Positions 19,044 through 30,842 of a stretch of DNA of 64,000 nt are shown here, piece after piece. Every line of letters starts with the position of its first letter. Positions within the stretch are counted from its first letter, which is position 1. The notes under the pieces are model-generated. The model was given only the letters and a program-made list of their open reading frames with translations. It made no database searches and was not told where the DNA came from. Source of the DNA: Paraburkholderia sp. PGU19 (lineage in GTDB: Bacteria > Pseudomonadota > Gammaproteobacteria > Burkholderiales > Burkholderiaceae); assembly GCF_013426915.1 (NCBI RefSeq), contig NZ_AP023180.1, positions 930,001-994,000 on the forward strand, read 5' to 3'. The position numbers were made by a program, and so were the translations under genes.

Positions 19044-20099
19044 TCAAACCTCGTCGCCAAAGCGCGTTTCGGCGATCTGCTGGCGGCGCTGGTCGCCCTG
19101 TCGCTCCAGCATCCAGCCTGGATACTCGGACGGCAGGCGGCTCACTTCGTCGAGCTTCTTGAGGTCTTCCGCACTCAGTTCAACCTTCGTCGCGGCGATG
19201 TTGTCGTCGAGTTGCTCGACCCGCTTCGCGCCGACGATCACGCTCATCACAGAGCGTTGATGCAGTAGCCACGCCAGCGCAATCTGCGCGACCGACACGC
19301 CCTTCGCATCGGCGATCGTGCGCATCGCGTCGACGCAATCGAACGCACGCTCGCGGTTCACGGGCGGGAAATCGAATGTCGTGCGGCGGCTGCCGGCTTC
19401 GCCTTGCTCGTCACGCTTGTATTTGCCGCTGAGCAAGCCGCCTGCAAGCGGACTCCATACCATCAGGCCAAGGCCCTCGCTTTGCAGCATCGGCACCAGT
19501 TCGCGTTCGAGATCGCGGCCCGCGATCGTGTAATACGCCTGCAACGTGTCGAAGCGCGCGAGGCCAAGGCGTTCCGAAATGCCTAGCGCCTTCGCGATCT
19601 GCCACGCGGCCCAGTTCGATACGCCGACGTAGCGCACGTGGCCGTGCTGCACGAGCGTATCGAGCGCGCGCAGCGTTTCCTCGATCGGCGTGGCGGGATC
19701 GAAGCCGTGTATCTGATACAGATCGACATGCTCGAGTTGCAAACGCTGCAAGCTCGCCTTGATGCCGTCCATGATGTGGTAGCGCGATGCGCCGCGCGCA
19801 TTCGCGAAATCGCCCGTCTGACCGAATACTTTCGTCGCGACGACGACGCTGTCGCGCGGCACTTTCAGGTTCTCCAGCGCCTGACCGGTGATCTGCTCGG
19901 AGACGCCGGACGAGTAGACGTCGGCCGTGTCGATGAAATTGATGCCCGCGTCGATCGCGCGGCCGATCAGACGTTCGGCATCACTCTGCTGCAGATCGCC
20001 GATGTGTTGCCAGATGCCGCCCGTGCCGCCGAAGGTCATCGTGCCGAGGCACAGTTCCGACACGAAAACGCCAGTGCGGCCAAGCTGGTTGTATCGCAT
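19044..20099 (-). CDS. Aldo/keto reductase
   Basis: 351-residue NADPH-dependent (beta/alpha)8 oxidoreductase. Visible signatures: MRYNQLGRTGVFVSELCLGT, FIDTADVYSSG (catalytic Asp and Tyr), VVVATKVFGQ (Lys) and VDLYQIHGFD (His). Close in type to YajO/IolS-like reductases acting on aldehydes or sugars; the natural substrate is unknown. Convergent with pelG, from which it is separated by a hairpin. Confidence 0.92.
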   Translation of the reverse strand: MRYNQLGRTGVFVSELCLGTMTFGGTGGIWQHIGDLQQSDAERLIGRAIDAGINFIDTADVYSSGVSEQITGQALENLKVPRDSVVVATKVFGQTGDFANARGASRYHIMDGIKASLQRLQLEHVDLYQIHGFDPATPIEETLRALDTLVQHGHVRYVGVSNWAAWQIAKALGISERLGLARFDTLQAYYTIAGRDLERELVPMLQSEGLGLMVWSPLAGGLLSGKYKRDEQGEAGSRRTTFDFPPVNRERAFDCVDAMRTIADAKGVSVAQIALAWLLHQRSVMSVIVGAKRVEQLDDNIAATKVELSAEDLKKLDEVSRLPSEYPGWMLERQGDQRRQQIAETRFGDEV

Positions 20100-20488
20100 G
20101 GTTCGAGACTCCAGGTGGGTGATGATGCGGTGCTGGGTCGATCAGGATACTCAATGCGTGGCAATGCTGCTGGTGGGTTGACATGGCTTCAAGGTTGTCT
20201 CGTGCGATGCAGCATGGACCGCTTTTTCGAGCACGCTTTCATCACTATTTCACATAGCATCGGCGTCATGTTCTATCAGCCGATGAGATTCGTGCGCGTG
20301 AACATACCGTGACCGGTGATGCCGTCGTGCGCTGGAAGTTGTCGACCGGTAGTTGCGTTACCCCACGCACAAACGCCTGCCCCGGCACGCCCCCGCGAAA
20401 CCTGCGAGACTGAATGGGTCTAACGGTTTTTACGGGCATGGCACGCCGCGCACTGGATATGCGGCGCCCCGCCCCCATCTTCGACCTC
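20100..20488. other. Divergent intergenic region between reductase and lhr
   Basis: Carries the promoters of two divergent genes, but no clear elements were recognised. Upstream in-frame starts for the helicase exist at 20414 and 20459, so part of this region may be coding. Confidence 0.35.
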
Positions 20489-23400
20489 ATGACTTCCGCC
20501 TCTTCCGCCGCTCTCGGGCTGGCCGACCCCCTGGCCGATTTCCATCCGGCCGTCGCGGGCTGGTTCCAGAAGACCTTTGCCGCGCCCACGGACGCGCAGG
20601 TCGCCGCATGGCCGTTGATCCGCAAAGGCCGGCACACGCTCGTCGCCGCGCCGACAGGTTCGGGCAAGACGCTGACCGCGTTTCTCGCCGCGCTGGACGA
20701 ACTCGTGCGCGACGGCCTCGCGCACGGCGGCGCATTGCCGGACGAGACGCTGGTGGTCTACGTGTCGCCGCTCAAGGCGCTGTCGAACGATATCCGCGTC
20801 AATCTGCAGATGCCGCTCGAAGGCATCGCGAGCGAACTCGCCGCACGCGGGTTGCCCGTGCCCGAGATTCGCACCGCCGTGCGCACGGGCGACACGACGC
20901 AGCAGGAACGCGCCGCGCTGAAGAAGCGCGCGCCGCACATTCTCGTCACGACGCCCGAATCGCTGTACGTGCTGCTCGGCTCGGCGTCGGGCCGCAAGAT
21001 GCTCGCGACGGTCCGCACGGTGATCGTCGACGAAATTCACGCGATGGCGGGCGGCAAGCGCGGCAGCCATCTCGCGCTGTCGCTCGAACGGCTCGACGCG
21101 CTGTGCGGCCGGTGCCTGCCGCGCATCGGCTTGTCGGCGACGCAAAAGCCGATCGAAGCCGTCGCGCGCTTTCTGGTCGGCGGCGCGAGCATTGAAAGCG
21201 ATGAGCCCGCCGACTGCGCGATCGTCGATGTCGGCCATGTGCGCGAGCGCGATCTCGCGCTGGAGATTCCGCCCGTGCCGCTCGAAGCGGTGATGTCGAA
21301 CGAAGCCTGGGAGCTCGTCTACAACCGGCTCGCCGAACTGGTCGCGCTACATCGCACCACGCTCGTGTTCGTCAACACGCGGCGCATGGCCGAGCGCGTC
21401 GCGCGGCATCTGACCGAGCGTCTCGGCAAGGACGCCGTCGCCGCGCATCACGGCAGCCTCGCGAAGGAACATCGCCTCGACGCGGAGCAGCGTTTGAAGC
21501 GCGGCGAACTGCGCGTGCTGATCGCAACGGCATCGTTGGAGTTGGGCATCGATATCGGCGACGTCGATCTGGTCTGCCAGATGGGCTCGCCGCGCGCGAT
21601 CGCGCCATTCCTGCAACGCGTCGGGCGTTCGGGCCACCATGTGGGCGGCATGCCGAAGGGACGGCTGTTCCCTGCTTCGCGCGACGATCTGATCGAATGC
21701 GCGGCGTTGCTCGATTGCGTGCGGCGCGGTGAACTCGATCTGCTACACATTCCGCGCGCACCGCTCGACGTGCTCGCGCAGCAGATCGTCGCCGAGGTCT
21801 GCAACGCCGAATGGAGCGAGGACGCGCTGTTCGAACGCTTCCGCCACGCCGCGCCGTATGCTGCGCTCGAACGCGAGCAATACGACGCCGTGTTGCGCAT
21901 GCTCGCCGAGGGCTACACGAGCCGTCACGGTCCGCGCGCTGCGTACGTGCATCGCGACGCCGTCAACGGCACATTGCGCGGACGGCGCGGCGCGCAGTTG
22001 TACGCGGTCACGTCGGGCGGTACGATTCCGGAGAACGCCGATTACGCGGTCATACTCGAACCGCAAGGGCTCAACATCGGCACGGTTAACGAAGACTTCG
22101 CCGTCGAAAGCCTCGCTGGCGATGTATTCCAGCTCGGCAATGCGTCATACCGGATCATGCGTATCGAAAGCGGCCGCGTGCGCGTCGAGGATGCGCAAGG
22201 CCAGCCGCCGAACATTCCGTTCTGGCTCGGCGAGGCGCCCGGGCGCAGCGACGAATTGTCGGCGGGCGTCGCGCGGCTGCGCTCGGAGATCGAGCGGCGG
22301 CTCGCCGTCGCGAAGACCACTTCACTCATTGCTTCGGATACCGATACATTTGACGATTCGCACGGCGGCATCGCAGCCGTCGCCGAACAACCGGCTACGG
22401 TTGCGCTCGATCTCGAACCCGCCATCGCGTGGCTCGTTGAACAGACTCATCTGCCTGAAGCGGCGGCACGCCAGATCGTCGAATATCTGGCGCGCGCCCG
22501 CCAGACGCTCGGCGCGCTGCCCACGCAAGACACGCTCGTGATGGAGCGTTTTTTCGATGAATCGGGCGGCACGCAGCTTGTCATTCATACGCCCTTCGGC
22601 AGCCGCGTCAATCGCGCGTGGGGCCTCGCGTTGCGCAAGCGCTTTTGCCGTACGTTCAATTTCGAGTTGCAGGCGGCCGCGACGGAAGACGCGATCGTGC
22701 TGTCGCTGACGGGCGCACACAGCTTCGCGCTCGATGACGTGTGGCGCTATCTGCGCTCGGCGACAGCCGAGCATGTACTGATCCAGGCGCTGCTCGACGC
22801 GCCGCTGTTCGGCGTGCGCTGGCGCTGGAACGCGACCACGGCGCTTGCATTGCCGCGCTACACGGGCGGACGCAAGACGCCGCCGCCGTTGCAGCGCATG
22901 CGCAGCGACGATCTGCTCGCGACCGTGTTTCCCGATCAGGCCGCGTGCCTCGAAAACATCGCCGGCGAGCGCGAGTTGCCGAGTCATCCCCTCGTCGATC
23001 AGACACTGGACGACTGCCTGCACGAAGCGATGGATACGGATGCGTGGCTCGCGTTGCTGCGCCGGATCGAAAGCGGGCAGATCGCGCTTGTGAGCCGCGA
23101 CCTGCCCGCGCCATCGCCGCTCGCTGCGGAAATCCTCACGGCGAAACCGTACGCGTTTCTCGACGATGCACCGATCGAAGAGCGCCGCACGCAGGCCGTG
23201 CTGAATCGCCGATACACGAGCGGCCCCGAATCCGCCGACGATCTCGGCGCGCTCGATGCCGACGCGATTGCGAGTGTCGGTGAAGAAGCGTGGCCGCAAG
23301 CGCGCAACACGGACGAGATGCACGAAGCGCTGACGGGCCTTGCGTGCATCACGGAAGCCGAGGCGCAGCGCAACGAAGCCTGGCCCGCATGGCTCGTGGA

Positions 23401-24964
23401 ACTCGCTAAAACAGGCCACGCCGCGCGAATGCAGATCGCGCAACACGACGCGTTGTGGCTGCCCGCCGAGCGCCTGACGTGCCTGCATGCGATTTATCCG
23501 CGGGCTGAAGTCGAACCGGCGCTGCGCGTGCCGAAGGGTTTCGACGATGCCTGGACGGAAGACGACGCGCTCGTCGACGTGGTGCGCGCGCGGCTGACGG
23601 GATTTGGGCCGCTGCCGCTTGCGTCGATCGCACGTGCGCTGGCGCTGCCCGCTTCGACCGTCGCGCAGGCGCTCACGCGGCTCGAAGCGGAAGGTTATGT
23701 GATGCGCGGCCGCTTCACGCCGGGCGCCACGGATGAAGAATGGTGCGAGCGGCATCTGCTCGCGCGCATCCATCGCTACACGGTGCGGCGCTTGCGGCGC
23801 GAGATCGAGCCCGTCGAGCGGCACGACTTCATGCGCTTCCTGTTCGCGTGGCAGCGCCTGACGCCCGATACGCGTGGCGAAGGGCGCGACGCGCTCGCCG
23901 CCGTGCTCGATCAGCTCGAAGGTTTTCAGGCGGCCGCGAGCGCATGGGAAGAAGACATTTTGCCCGCGCGGCTGAAGGACTACTCGATCACATCGCTCGA
24001 CGAGCTGTGCCGTTCCGGCAAGATCGTCTGGACCCGGCTCACGGATCGCGCGCGCGGCGCCAGCGGCCCGGTGCGCAGCACGCCCATCGTGCTGTTGCCG
24101 CGCCGCGCGCTGCCCGTGTGGACCGCGCTGCTGGATACGTCGAAACAGCCGGAGCTGTCGCCGAAAGCGCAACTCGTGTTCGATGCGCTGACGCAGCATG
24201 GCGCGATGTTCTTCGACGAGCTATCGGGCGACGTTCGTCTGCTGCGTGTCGAACTCGAAAACGCGCTCGGCGAACTGGTCGCGGCGGGGCTCGTCAATTC
24301 GGATAGTTTCGCGGGACTGCGCGCGCTGCTGAAACCTGTCGCGAAGCGCAACGCGTCGTACTTTCCGAGCCGGCGTCCGCGCGGCGCAGGCGCGTTAATC
24401 GGCGGAATGGACGATGCGGGGCGTTGGGCGCTGTTGCGTCGTCGGCCTGTCGGCGCTGTGTCCGAAGAACCCGCGCCCTCTTCTTCGCGACGTTCTTCGA
24501 CGTACGCGCCCGAAGTGATCGAGCATGTCGCGATGGCGTTGTTGCGGCGCTATGGTGTCGTGTTCTGGCGGCTGCTGGAGCGCGAAGCTGAGTGGCTGCC
24601 GCCGTGGCGCGATCTGCTGCGTGTGTATCAACGGCTCGAAGCGCGCGGCCAGGTGCGGGGTGGACGCTTCGTCAATGGTCTCGCGGGCGAGCAGTTCGCG
24701 CTGCCCGAAGCGATTCCGCTGTTGCGTGAGGTGCGACGTCATGCGAACGATGGTGCGTTTGTGTGCGTTGCGGGCACTGATCCGCTGAATCTGGTCGGGA
24801 CGTTGCTGGCGGGTGGCAAGGTGCCTGCTGTTGTGGGTAATCGCGTGTTGTATCGTGATGGTGTGGCTGTTGCGTCGCTCGTCGCGGGCGAGTTCAATTT
24901 GCCCGATGATGCCGATGGCCAGACGAAGCAGTTGATGCGGATGCGGCTCGCGCGGCGATATTGA
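20489..24964 (+). CDS. lhr: Large ATP-dependent helicase Lhr
   Basis: Superfamily 2 helicase of about 1490 residues, the long Lhr form with a helicase core, a winged-helix/Lhr core and a long C-terminal extension. Motifs: [12 protein letters not shown] (Walker A, Lys60), VDEIHAMAG (DEIH, Asp181), LSATQKP (motif III), [16 protein letters not shown] and [10 protein letters not shown] (motif VI). Lhr proteins are 3'-5' helicases linked to DNA repair. In-frame starts also exist at 20414 and 20459 without ribosome binding sites; 20489 is chosen from the usual start of the domain (about 30 residues before the helicase core). No neighbours suggest a specific pathway. Confidence 0.92.
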   Translation: MTSASSAALGLADPLADFHPAVAGWFQKTFAAPTDAQVAAWPLIRKGRHTLVAAPTGSGKTLTAFLAALDELVRDGLAHGGALPDETLVVYVSPLKALSNDIRVNLQMPLEGIASELAARGLPVPEIRTAVRTGDTTQQERAALKKRAPHILVTTPESLYVLLGSASGRKMLATVRTVIVDEIHAMAGGKRGSHLALSLERLDALCGRCLPRIGLSATQKPIEAVARFLVGGASIESDEPADCAIVDVGHVRERDLALEIPPVPLEAVMSNEAWELVYNRLAELVALHRTTLVFVNTRRMAERVARHLTERLGKDAVAAHHGSLAKEHRLDAEQRLKRGELRVLIATASLELGIDIGDVDLVCQMGSPRAIAPFLQRVGRSGHHVGGMPKGRLFPASRDDLIECAALLDCVRRGELDLLHIPRAPLDVLAQQIVAEVCNAEWSEDALFERFRHAAPYAALEREQYDAVLRMLAEGYTSRHGPRAAYVHRDAVNGTLRGRRGAQLYAVTSGGTIPENADYAVILEPQGLNIGTVNEDFAVESLAGDVFQLGNASYRIMRIESGRVRVEDAQGQPPNIPFWLGEAPGRSDELSAGVARLRSEIERRLAVAKTTSLIASDTDTFDDSHGGIAAVAEQPATVALDLEPAIAWLVEQTHLPEAAARQIVEYLARARQTLGALPTQDTLVMERFFDESGGTQLVIHTPFGSRVNRAWGLALRKRFCRTFNFELQAAATEDAIVLSLTGAHSFALDDVWRYLRSATAEHVLIQALLDAPLFGVRWRWNATTALALPRYTGGRKTPPPLQRMRSDDLLATVFPDQAACLENIAGERELPSHPLVDQTLDDCLHEAMDTDAWLALLRRIESGQIALVSRDLPAPSPLAAEILTAKPYAFLDDAPIEERRTQAVLNRRYTSGPESADDLGALDADAIASVGEEAWPQARNTDEMHEALTGLACITEAEAQRNEAWPAWLVELAKTGHAARMQIAQHDALWLPAERLTCLHAIYPRAEVEPALRVPKGFDDAWTEDDALVDVVRARLTGFGPLPLASIARALALPASTVAQALTRLEAEGYVMRGRFTPGATDEEWCERHLLARIHRYTVRRLRREIEPVERHDFMRFLFAWQRLTPDTRGEGRDALAAVLDQLEGFQAAASAWEEDILPARLKDYSITSLDELCRSGKIVWTRLTDRARGASGPVRSTPIVLLPRRALPVWTALLDTSKQPELSPKAQLVFDALTQHGAMFFDELSGDVRLLRVELENALGELVAAGLVNSDSFAGLRALLKPVAKRNASYFPSRRPRGAGALIGGMDDAGRWALLRRRPVGAVSEEPAPSSSRRSSTYAPEVIEHVAMALLRRYGVVFWRLLEREAEWLPPWRDLLRVYQRLEARGQVRGGRFVNGLAGEQFALPEAIPLLREVRRHANDGAFVCVAGTDPLNLVGTLLAGGKVPAVVGNRVLYRDGVAVASLVAGEFNLPDDADGQTKQLMRMRLARRY

Positions 24965-25015
24965 ATTGTTGGTCTTTTTGGTTTTGCTTTCGCTGGAATC
25001 TGCGGGCTGCTCTTT

Positions 25016-25675
25016 CGCTGGCATCCGCGTTTTGTTAGCGTGCTTCAAGCGTCGCCCCTGTGCGGGGCGGCACCTACTTTTCTTTGCCGCCGCAAAGAAA
25101 AGTAGGCAAAAGAAAGCGGCTCACACCGCTAATTCTTGTGTTTGCCTGAGGGCCCCCAACCGGTCTTACGCCTCAAACGGCAGCGATTTTGTTCGCGCGT
25201 GTTGCCAACGCGCTGAATGGGCGCCTCACCCGCTTCAAACACCCGCACAAGGGCTAGCGGCAGCGAATGGTATGTGCCGCCCAGGTGGCAAACTGTGTGT
25301 AGGTTGTCGCGGCGTACAGCTTGGCGCTCTTACAGGGTGGGACGCATGCGCTATTGGTCCGGAGTGAGGCGTGTGGGGTACTACGGCCTACGCACAGTTT
25401 GCCACCTGGGCGGCCGTGGAATATCTGGCACGGCATGATGCAGCGCGGGTGCGTGAAGCGGGTGATGCGCACCGCAAGAGCGTTGGCAACGCACGTGAGC
25501 ACGTGCGTTGCCGTGTGAAGCGTAAGAACCTCTGGGGGCCCTCAGGCAAGAAGAAATGTTGGCGGTGTTAGCCGCTTTCTTTTGCCTACTTTTCTTTGCG
25601 GCGGCAAAGAAAAGTAGGTGCCGCCCCGCACAGGGGCGACGCTTGAAGCTAGATAACGCATCGCGGATGCCAGCG
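25016..25675. repeat. Nested inverted-repeat element, copy 1
   Basis: A ~660-bp element bounded by CGCTGGCATCCGCG and its reverse complement. The outer arms (~120 bp each) contain GCCCCTGTGCGGGGC and a perfect hairpin CCTACTTTTCTTTGC / GCAAAGAAAAGTAGG. Inside lies a second inverted repeat, 22 bp perfect, at 25276-25297 and 25393-25414. Open frames through it (His/Arg/Lys rich) are by-products of the repeat. The same arrangement recurs at 37263-38050. From memory, translated pieces of this repeat are often annotated as hypothetical proteins in Burkholderia-group genomes, so it is probably high-copy. No transposase inside. Confidence 0.85.
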
Positions 25676-25756
25676 CAAAGGCCCAAAAACCAAACCGCGG
25701 TCGCAACACGCACAACGGTGCCCGCCTCAACCGCGCCGCGCTCGCGGACTAGCGCA

Positions 25757-27460
25757 TCACTCGCCTGGCGCATACAGATCCAGCAACTTCAACGTCACGC
25801 CATTGGTCCACCCAAACCCATCCTGCAACGGATACTCACCGCCCCCTCCGCCGCCCGTCCCCGACCCTTCGACGACATACTTCTCAACCAGCTTCTGCTC
25901 CTTCGCATAAACGTTCTTCACATCCGCGAGAAAGCGCGTGCCAATCTGCTGCGCGAGATCGCTGCGCCCATACCGCCGCAACCCTTCGATCGCGATCCAG
26001 TGCAGCGGCGCCCAGCCGTTCGGCGCGTCCCATTGCTGGGTCGTTTCGTAGGTCGAGGTCGTCAGGCCGCCCGGCTTGAGCAGCACGCCCGCGACGACGT
26101 TTGCCGTCTTCTGCGCCCGATCGGGCCACGCGGCGCCCGCAAACAGCGGATACAGCATCGCGGGCGTCTGGTTGTCACGCGGCTTCGCGAGCTTCCAGTC
26201 GTAATCGCCGTAGTAACCTTTGCTATTCCACAGATACCGGTTGATGCCTTCGGCACGCTTCGCCGCCTTGCCAATGAACTGCACGACACAGCTGAAATCC
26301 CGCGTCTCCGAACAACCGCGCGCGATGGTCGTCTCCAGATGGAACATCAGGCTGTTCAGATCGACGGGGATGATGGCGGTCGTGCGAACGGTCGTTAGAT
26401 TCATGTTGTCGCCGAACCAGCGCGAGCTGAAGTCCCAGCCGCTTTCCGCCGTCGCGCGCAGATCGCGGTAGACCTCGTTCGGCGCGCGGCCGGTTGCCTG
26501 CTGCGCCGTCTGCACGTCTTCGAGATACGACTCGTCGCGCGGCGTGTCGAGTTCGTCCCAATAGCGGTTCAGCACGGTCTTGTCCGGCAACACGACGACA
26601 TTGCGCGTCGCATCGCCCGGCTTCGTCGTCGACGCGCCCTGCATCCAGTACGCGTATTCCTTGCGCATCGCCGGCAAATACTTCTGATAGACGCGCCCGC
26701 CTTCGACCTTTGCCGCAAGCTCGACCATGTACGAGAAGAACGGCGGCTGCGAGCGGCTCAGATAGTAAGTCCGGTTGCCGTTCGGAATGTGGCCATACGT
26801 GTCGATCATGTACGCGAAGTTGTCGAGCATGTTGTCGACGAGATCTTCATGTCCCGACTCCTGCAAGCCCAGCATCGTGAAATAGGTGTCCCAGTAGTAG
26901 CCCTCGCGAAAGCGCCCGCCCGGCACGACATAGGGCTTGGGCATCGGAATCAGCGAGCTGTACGGCGGTGCCGTCGTCGTCGTGCGCGTGAGTTCGGGCC
27001 ACAGCCAGTTGATGTGATCGCGCAGCGACTGGTTCGGCGGCGGCGTGATCACCGGCTCGGAAGGTGGCGTGAAGTACTGGTCGACGAAATTTTTCAGCGA
27101 GAAGTTCGGCTGGCTCTTCTGCGTTTCGTAGGCCTGCAGGATCGTTGCGGGGTCCGCTTTCGGCAGCGCGTCGACGAAGGTCTTCTGGTCGGGATAGATC
27201 TGCTGGGTCTGCACGGCGACGAACAGGTCGCCATACAACTTGTCGGGCGGCGGCGGCAACCTGCCGCCCACCTGCGTATCGGCGCTCGCGATGCGCGCGA
27301 ACCCTGCCAGCAGCACAAAGCTTGAAAACGCAACAGCGCGGACGGCGGTTCGCCTGCGCAGAGGCGGCGCGGATGAACGCGCCGCGCGTTGCATCGGGTC
27401 AAAAAGAACTGCGGTTGAATGAAGTGTATCGATGCCACGATCAGACGACAGCCTACTCAT
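25757..27460 (-). CDS. treA: Periplasmic trehalase
   Basis: GH37 alpha,alpha-trehalase splitting trehalose into two glucoses. Both family signatures are present: [14 protein letters not shown] and [10 protein letters not shown]. The catalytic Asp lies in [10 protein letters not shown] and the catalytic Glu in [13 protein letters not shown], within the Gly-rich loop. A signal peptide ([13 protein letters not shown]) directs export, though the N-terminus before it is unusually long. The start at 27460 follows GGAGGGAG; the frame is open further upstream. 567 residues. Divergent from rpfR. Confidence 0.93.
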   Translation of the reverse strand: MSRLSSDRGIDTLHSTAVLFDPMQRAARSSAPPLRRRTAVRAVAFSSFVLLAGFARIASADTQVGGRLPPPPDKLYGDLFVAVQTQQIYPDQKTFVDALPKADPATILQAYETQKSQPNFSLKNFVDQYFTPPSEPVITPPPNQSLRDHINWLWPELTRTTTTAPPYSSLIPMPKPYVVPGGRFREGYYWDTYFTMLGLQESGHEDLVDNMLDNFAYMIDTYGHIPNGNRTYYLSRSQPPFFSYMVELAAKVEGGRVYQKYLPAMRKEYAYWMQGASTTKPGDATRNVVVLPDKTVLNRYWDELDTPRDESYLEDVQTAQQATGRAPNEVYRDLRATAESGWDFSSRWFGDNMNLTTVRTTAIIPVDLNSLMFHLETTIARGCSETRDFSCVVQFIGKAAKRAEGINRYLWNSKGYYGDYDWKLAKPRDNQTPAMLYPLFAGAAWPDRAQKTANVVAGVLLKPGGLTTSTYETTQQWDAPNGWAPLHWIAIEGLRRYGRSDLAQQIGTRFLADVKNVYAKEQKLVEKYVVEGSGTGGGGGGEYPLQDGFGWTNGVTLKLLDLYAPGE

Positions 27461-27768
27461 GTCTCCCTCCTCGGAAAGGTGGACAACCGGTCTGGTCTGC
27501 CGTCGCGCTTTTTGATTGCCACGCGAGCATCGCATAGGAGCACGCGCGTGCGCAATCGCGCGTGAACGTTTGCGGAACCCATCCCTGAAAAGCATCATTT
27601 TTTCTATGCTTTCTGGTTAAAGAAAGCTGATTCCAAGGTCGTTAATCAATTCGGAGCCGTACGTCCGGCCGCTTCGTTACAATGAAGCCGATAAGACTCT
27701 TCGCCGCCGCGTGCTGGACTCGTATTCGGAGCTCGACTGGAGGCAACTTTTTTGCCCGGGGACCCTTC
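27461..27768. other. Divergent intergenic region treA-rpfR
   Basis: About 300 bp between divergent trehalase and rpfR genes. It includes an AT-rich stretch near 27596-27625 suited to a promoter, but no defined box was identified. An in-frame start for rpfR at 27682 is possible but poorer. Confidence 0.35.
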
Positions 27769-29772
27769 ATGAACGACGATCAACACGATCAGGTGCTTTT
27801 CGCCCGGTTCGGAACGAGCAGCCCCTGCTGGCGGCTGTCGAGCGACAGCAATGCGCTCGAACTGACGCCCGAAACGGAAGACGACACGGCCACGGTCGCG
27901 ATTGCCCTATCGGGTGCGCAGGCCGCGCAGATTCGCAGGCTCACGGGCGTCACCGCGCACCTGACCATGGACGTGCGCCTGTTCGGCGAAGCGCTGCGTC
28001 TGCATCTGGTCGGCAAGAAGCTCAACAGCAGCACCTGGGCGGGCACGGCGTCCGCGTACGAAGACACCGAATCCGTCGCGCGCGATCTGGTGCACGGGCT
28101 GTCGTTCGCCGAGCAGGTCGTGTCGGAAGTCAATTCCGTTGTCGTGATCGTCGACAAGAACGGCCGCATCCAGCGCTTCAACCGGCTCGCCGAAGAACTC
28201 ACGGGCATGAAGGAAGAAGACGTGGTCGGGCGCAGTGTGTGGGCGCTGTTCATGTCGTCGGAAGCGGGCGCGGCGTCGAGCCAGAACATCTCGGGCTTTT
28301 TCAATCAGGGCGTCGCCTATGAAGTCGAGCGGCGCGTGCGCACCGTGCACGGCGAGCGGCTTTTCCTGTTTCGCAACAAGTTCGTGATGAGCGGCAGCGG
28401 CGTCGACGAACAGTTTCTGATCTGCTCGGGCACCGACATCACGGAGGAACGCCGCGCGCAGGAGCGTCTGTCGGAACTGGCGAACACCGATTCGCTGACG
28501 GGCCTGCCCAACCGCAACGCGATTCACGACAAGACACGCGCGGCCATCGCCAGCGCGGCGGCGGGCGAATCCGTCGGCATCCTGTTTCTCGATCTCGACA
28601 ACTTCAAGAAGGTCAACGACCACTACGGCCACGTATTCGGCGACCGGCTGATCCAGGATGTGTCGTCGGCGGTGCGCGAGTGCCTCGCCGACGAGGACAC
28701 GCTCGCGCGGCTGGGCGGCGACGAGTTCATCGTGCTGTCGCCCGTTGCTTCCGTCGGGTCGATGGAAGCGATGGCGCAGCGCATTCTGGAGCGGCTGCGC
28801 GTGCCGTTCAGCCTCGGGCTCGTCGAGGTCTACACGGGCTGCTCGATCGGCATCGCGATGTTCCCCGAGCATGGCGACAGCCTCGAAGCGCTGATCCGCG
28901 CCGCCGATACCGCCATGTACGTCGCCAAGGACGACGGCAAGCGCACCTATCGCGTGTTCTCGCCGGAGATGAACCGCAAGGTCGCCGAGTACATGTGGCT
29001 CGATACGAACTTGCGGCGCGGCCTCGAAGAAGGCCAGTTGACGCTGCACTATCAGCCGAAGCTGTCGCTGGCCACGGGCACCGTGTACGGCGTCGAGGCG
29101 CTGGTGCGCTGGAATTCGCCGGAACGCGGGCAGATCATGCCCGCCGCGTTCATTCGCTACGCGGAAGAGTCAGGGCTGATCGGGCCGCTTGGCCGCTGGG
29201 TCATGCAGACGGCGGCCGAACAGGCCTCGCAATGGAAGGCGCGCGGTCTGTCGCTGCGCGTGGCGATCAACGTGTCGGCGCGGCAACTGGTGGATACGGC
29301 CGTGGTGTCGCATTTCACGGAGGCCTTGCAACGCGCGCAACTCGATCCTTGTCTGCTCGACATCGAGCTGACGGAGAGCTGCCTGATCGAAGACGAAGCG
29401 GCCGCGATCGACCTCATCACGCAATTCCGCGATCTCGGCGCGCAGGTCCATCTGGATGATTTCGGCACAGGCTATTCGTCGCTGTCGCAACTCGGGCGCA
29501 TACCGCTCGACGTAATCAAGCTGGACCGCAGCTTCGTGAGTTCGATCAACGCGGACCGGAAATCTCAGGCGCTGGTGCGATCGATGGTAGCCGTCGCGCA
29601 GGCACTGCAACTGAAGGTGGTGGCGGAAGGGATCGAGACGGAATCGGAAGAGCTGTTCATGAAGGGGCTGGGCGTCGAATACGTGCAGGGCTATCTGTAC
29701 GGTAAGCCGATGCCTGCAGCCGATTTCGAGCGCTGGCTGCATGACAGGCAGAAGATCCGCTTGATCGCCTGA
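27769..29772 (+). CDS. rpfR: RpfR: BDSF receptor with PAS-GGDEF-EAL domains
   Basis: 667 residues. An N-terminal RpfF-interaction-type domain (1-~100), a PAS domain (~105-225, EVNSVVVIVDKNGRIQRFN) that in the family binds the cis-2-dodecenoic acid signal, a GGDEF domain with intact motif Gly316-Gly-Asp-Glu-Phe320, and an EAL domain with Glu443-Ala-Leu and DDFGTGYSSL. RpfR proteins lower c-di-GMP when BDSF binds. Both catalytic motifs look intact. The start at 27769 has GGGGA six bases upstream. Faces the synthase gene rpfF, as expected for a paired system. Confidence 0.93.
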   Translation: MNDDQHDQVLFARFGTSSPCWRLSSDSNALELTPETEDDTATVAIALSGAQAAQIRRLTGVTAHLTMDVRLFGEALRLHLVGKKLNSSTWAGTASAYEDTESVARDLVHGLSFAEQVVSEVNSVVVIVDKNGRIQRFNRLAEELTGMKEEDVVGRSVWALFMSSEAGAASSQNISGFFNQGVAYEVERRVRTVHGERLFLFRNKFVMSGSGVDEQFLICSGTDITEERRAQERLSELANTDSLTGLPNRNAIHDKTRAAIASAAAGESVGILFLDLDNFKKVNDHYGHVFGDRLIQDVSSAVRECLADEDTLARLGGDEFIVLSPVASVGSMEAMAQRILERLRVPFSLGLVEVYTGCSIGIAMFPEHGDSLEALIRAADTAMYVAKDDGKRTYRVFSPEMNRKVAEYMWLDTNLRRGLEEGQLTLHYQPKLSLATGTVYGVEALVRWNSPERGQIMPAAFIRYAEESGLIGPLGRWVMQTAAEQASQWKARGLSLRVAINVSARQLVDTAVVSHFTEALQRAQLDPCLLDIELTESCLIEDEAAAIDLITQFRDLGAQVHLDDFGTGYSSLSQLGRIPLDVIKLDRSFVSSINADRKSQALVRSMVAVAQALQLKVVAEGIETESEELFMKGLGVEYVQGYLYGKPMPAADFERWLHDRQKIRLIA

Positions 29773-29963
29773 ACCCCCGAAAAGTTCGCTCGACCTTTCG
29801 AATCTCCCGCCTGTCGGCCGCTCATGCGGCTGGCTACTGCGTATTGCATGCTGCTTGATGCCTTTGCTACGTGGATAGTTGCGTCAATACCTGACGGGTG
29901 CAGACGGAGCGCGTAACGCTAGGCGCGGGGGCGTTCTGCCAATCAGACTAATGTCCTTCCTGC

Positions 29964-30842
29964 TTACGCAACGTTCATCGCAGCCGGGCGCAGATTGCTC
30001 GCGCGGCGGTTTTGCAGCATCACGAGCCGCTCCATGAAGGCGAGATCCTTCTCCTCGATCGTGAACGCGGACTGCACCCAATCCTCCGTAATTTCCATCA
30101 GTTCGGCCCGCGACAGCTGCAGCACGCGCTGACGCGCCCGCACCATCGCGCGGATGCCATTGAGCTTGGGGCGCAACGTGTCGATGAAGGTGCGCGTCGC
30201 GATATACGCCTCGCCCGGCTCGAACAGATGATCGACGAGGCCGCGGCTTTCGTACCACTCGGCCGTGTGCGATTCGCCGCCGCCGATCAGTTCTTCCGCG
30301 AGACGCATGCCTGCCTTGCGCGCAACGAGCGAATAGCCGCCCATGCCCGGGAACAGGTTGAAGGCGATCTCCGGAAAGCCCATCCGCGCGTCGTTCTGCG
30401 CGAGCACGAAATGATGCGCGAGCGCCGCTTCAAAACCGCCACCGAGCGCGCTGCCCTCCACCATCGCAATCGAAATCGCGCCCGTGTCGAAGCCGCGCGC
30501 CGCCGCATGCACGCAATCGACACAGGCGCGCGCATACGCCATCAATTCCTGGCGGCGGCCTCCACGGATTGCGTCGGCAAAAAAGCTGAGATCGCCGCCG
30601 ACGTTGAACATCGTCGGAATCACGGAGCCTGTCACCCAAAAATCGATGCGCACATTGGATTCGCGCGCGGCTCGCGCGAGTTCGAGAATGTCGTGCACCA
30701 GTTCGAGGTTGAAGCATGGACGCGGTTGCGCGCGCAACATCATCCACATGACGTTGCGCTCTTCTTCGTAATACGCGGAGATTTGCGACAGCTTGCCAGC
30801 TTCGAGGAACGGACGGCAGGCGTGATGGTTTTGCAGATTCAT
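29964..30842 (-). CDS. rpfF: RpfF: BDSF (cis-2-unsaturated fatty acid signal) synthase
   Basis: Crotonase-fold enzyme that dehydrates and releases an acyl-ACP to form the diffusible signal cis-2-dodecenoic acid. 292 residues. The two catalytic glutamates of RpfF are present: Glu138 (GGGFEAAL) and Glu158 (GFPEIAFNLFPGMGG). The ATG at 30842 is preferred (AGGA nine bases upstream) over a TTG two codons earlier. Convergent with rpfR, 191 bases apart, with no clear terminator between. Confidence 0.93.
   Translation of the reverse strand: MNLQNHHACRPFLEAGKLSQISAYYEEERNVMWMMLRAQPRPCFNLELVHDILELARAARESNVRIDFWVTGSVIPTMFNVGGDLSFFADAIRGGRRQELMAYARACVDCVHAAARGFDTGAISIAMVEGSALGGGFEAALAHHFVLAQNDARMGFPEIAFNLFPGMGGYSLVARKAGMRLAEELIGGGESHTAEWYESRGLVDHLFEPGEAYIATRTFIDTLRPKLNGIRAMVRARQRVLQLSRAELMEITEDWVQSAFTIEEKDLAFMERLVMLQNRRASNLRPAAMNVA

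Noticed and set aside
25024..25773. Small proteins encoded in repeat copy 1 (and the like in copy 2)
   Set aside because: Frames are fixed by the inverted repeat, appear on both strands and have no ribosome binding sites.
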